Shown here in pieces: positions 33,675 to 33,713 of a stretch of 33,713 nucleotides of DNA; the first letter of the stretch is position 1; the number at the start of each line of letters is the position of its first letter. The stretch spans positions 1 to 33,713 of the forward strand of contig JADHZB010001613.1 in the NCBI GenBank assembly GCA_015657535.1. The letters are read 5' to 3'. This DNA comes from Nephromyces sp. MM_2019 (Eukaryota > Apicomplexa > Aconoidasida > Nephromycida). The notes below the pieces were generated by a model, which did no database searches, had not been told where the DNA came from, and saw only the letters and a list, made by a program, of their open reading frames with translations. The position numbers and the translations under genes were made by a program.

Positions 33675-33713
33675 ACACATACACACACACGCGCATGCTC
33701 ACACACGCGCATG
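33675..33713 (-). repeat. CA-rich tract at right end
   Basis: ACACATACACACACACGCGC and ACACACGCGC words, with the CA strand on plus, open at the end of the window. This is the reverse polarity of the TG-rich domain from about 25.7 to 33.4 kb. Confidence 0.7.

Noticed and set aside
1..33713. tRNA or rRNA genes, CRISPR array, bacterial operons, insertion sequences
   Set aside because: I looked for T-loop-like GGTTCRA motifs, regular spaced repeats with unique spacers, and transposase frames with terminal repeats; none was convincing. A tRNA scan would be needed to exclude small RNA genes.

Overview
The window reads as nuclear DNA of an apicomplexan protist, most likely a coccidian. The main clue is a 173-residue cyclase-associated protein made only of the C-terminal actin-binding half, the form known from Apicomplexa. 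Supporting signs are spliceosomal introns with GT..AG ends, low-complexity inserts and homopolymer runs inside a long protein, abundant TG/CA tracts and a short TTTAGGG-type telomere-like motif. This placement is an inference; no rRNA or organelle gene is present to confirm it.

Left part (1-8.8 kb). A repeat-rich end (1-1080) leads to an intronless sodium:solute symporter gene (2027-3550, +). Next comes a small-exon membrane protein gene that I read as TMEM161-like (about 3904-6509, +). It converges on a small-exon minus-strand gene (about 8162-6929) with a possible Josephin (ataxin-3-type deubiquitinase) segment. That gene lies head-to-head with the CAP gene (8249-8770, +), with under 100 bases between them.

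Middle part (9.4-20 kb). Every gene I can support is on the minus strand. They are an unknown gene around 9457-10656, mitochondrial succinyl-CoA ligase beta (11027-12553, one exon), a weak ORF at 12748-12975, and four intron-rich genes of unknown function at about 13200-14890, 15215-16604, 16988-18001 and 18427-19839 (possibly to 20155). Their exons are mostly 40-300 bases with introns of about 80-500 bases. I assembled them by eye from splice-site matches and reading-frame phase. Most junctions agree in phase; those that do not are stated.

Right part (20.4-33.7 kb). Sequence character changes: a G-rich minisatellite block, an AT-rich stretch with few credible ORFs, a CA-rich block, then a TG-rich domain holding one large plus-strand gene (27123 to at least 32938). 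That gene encodes about 1,200 residues of helical, low-complexity-interrupted protein, tentatively a Nup188/Nup205-type scaffold. Its introns are made of TG-rich minisatellites. TG tracts lie on the sense strand of this gene, and CA tracts flank it on both sides.

The genes do not form one pathway. They look like ordinary housekeeping and lineage-specific genes: mitochondrial energy metabolism, actin turnover, membrane transport, possible ubiquitin removal, and possibly the nuclear pore. I found no convincing mobile element, CRISPR array, tRNA or rRNA gene.
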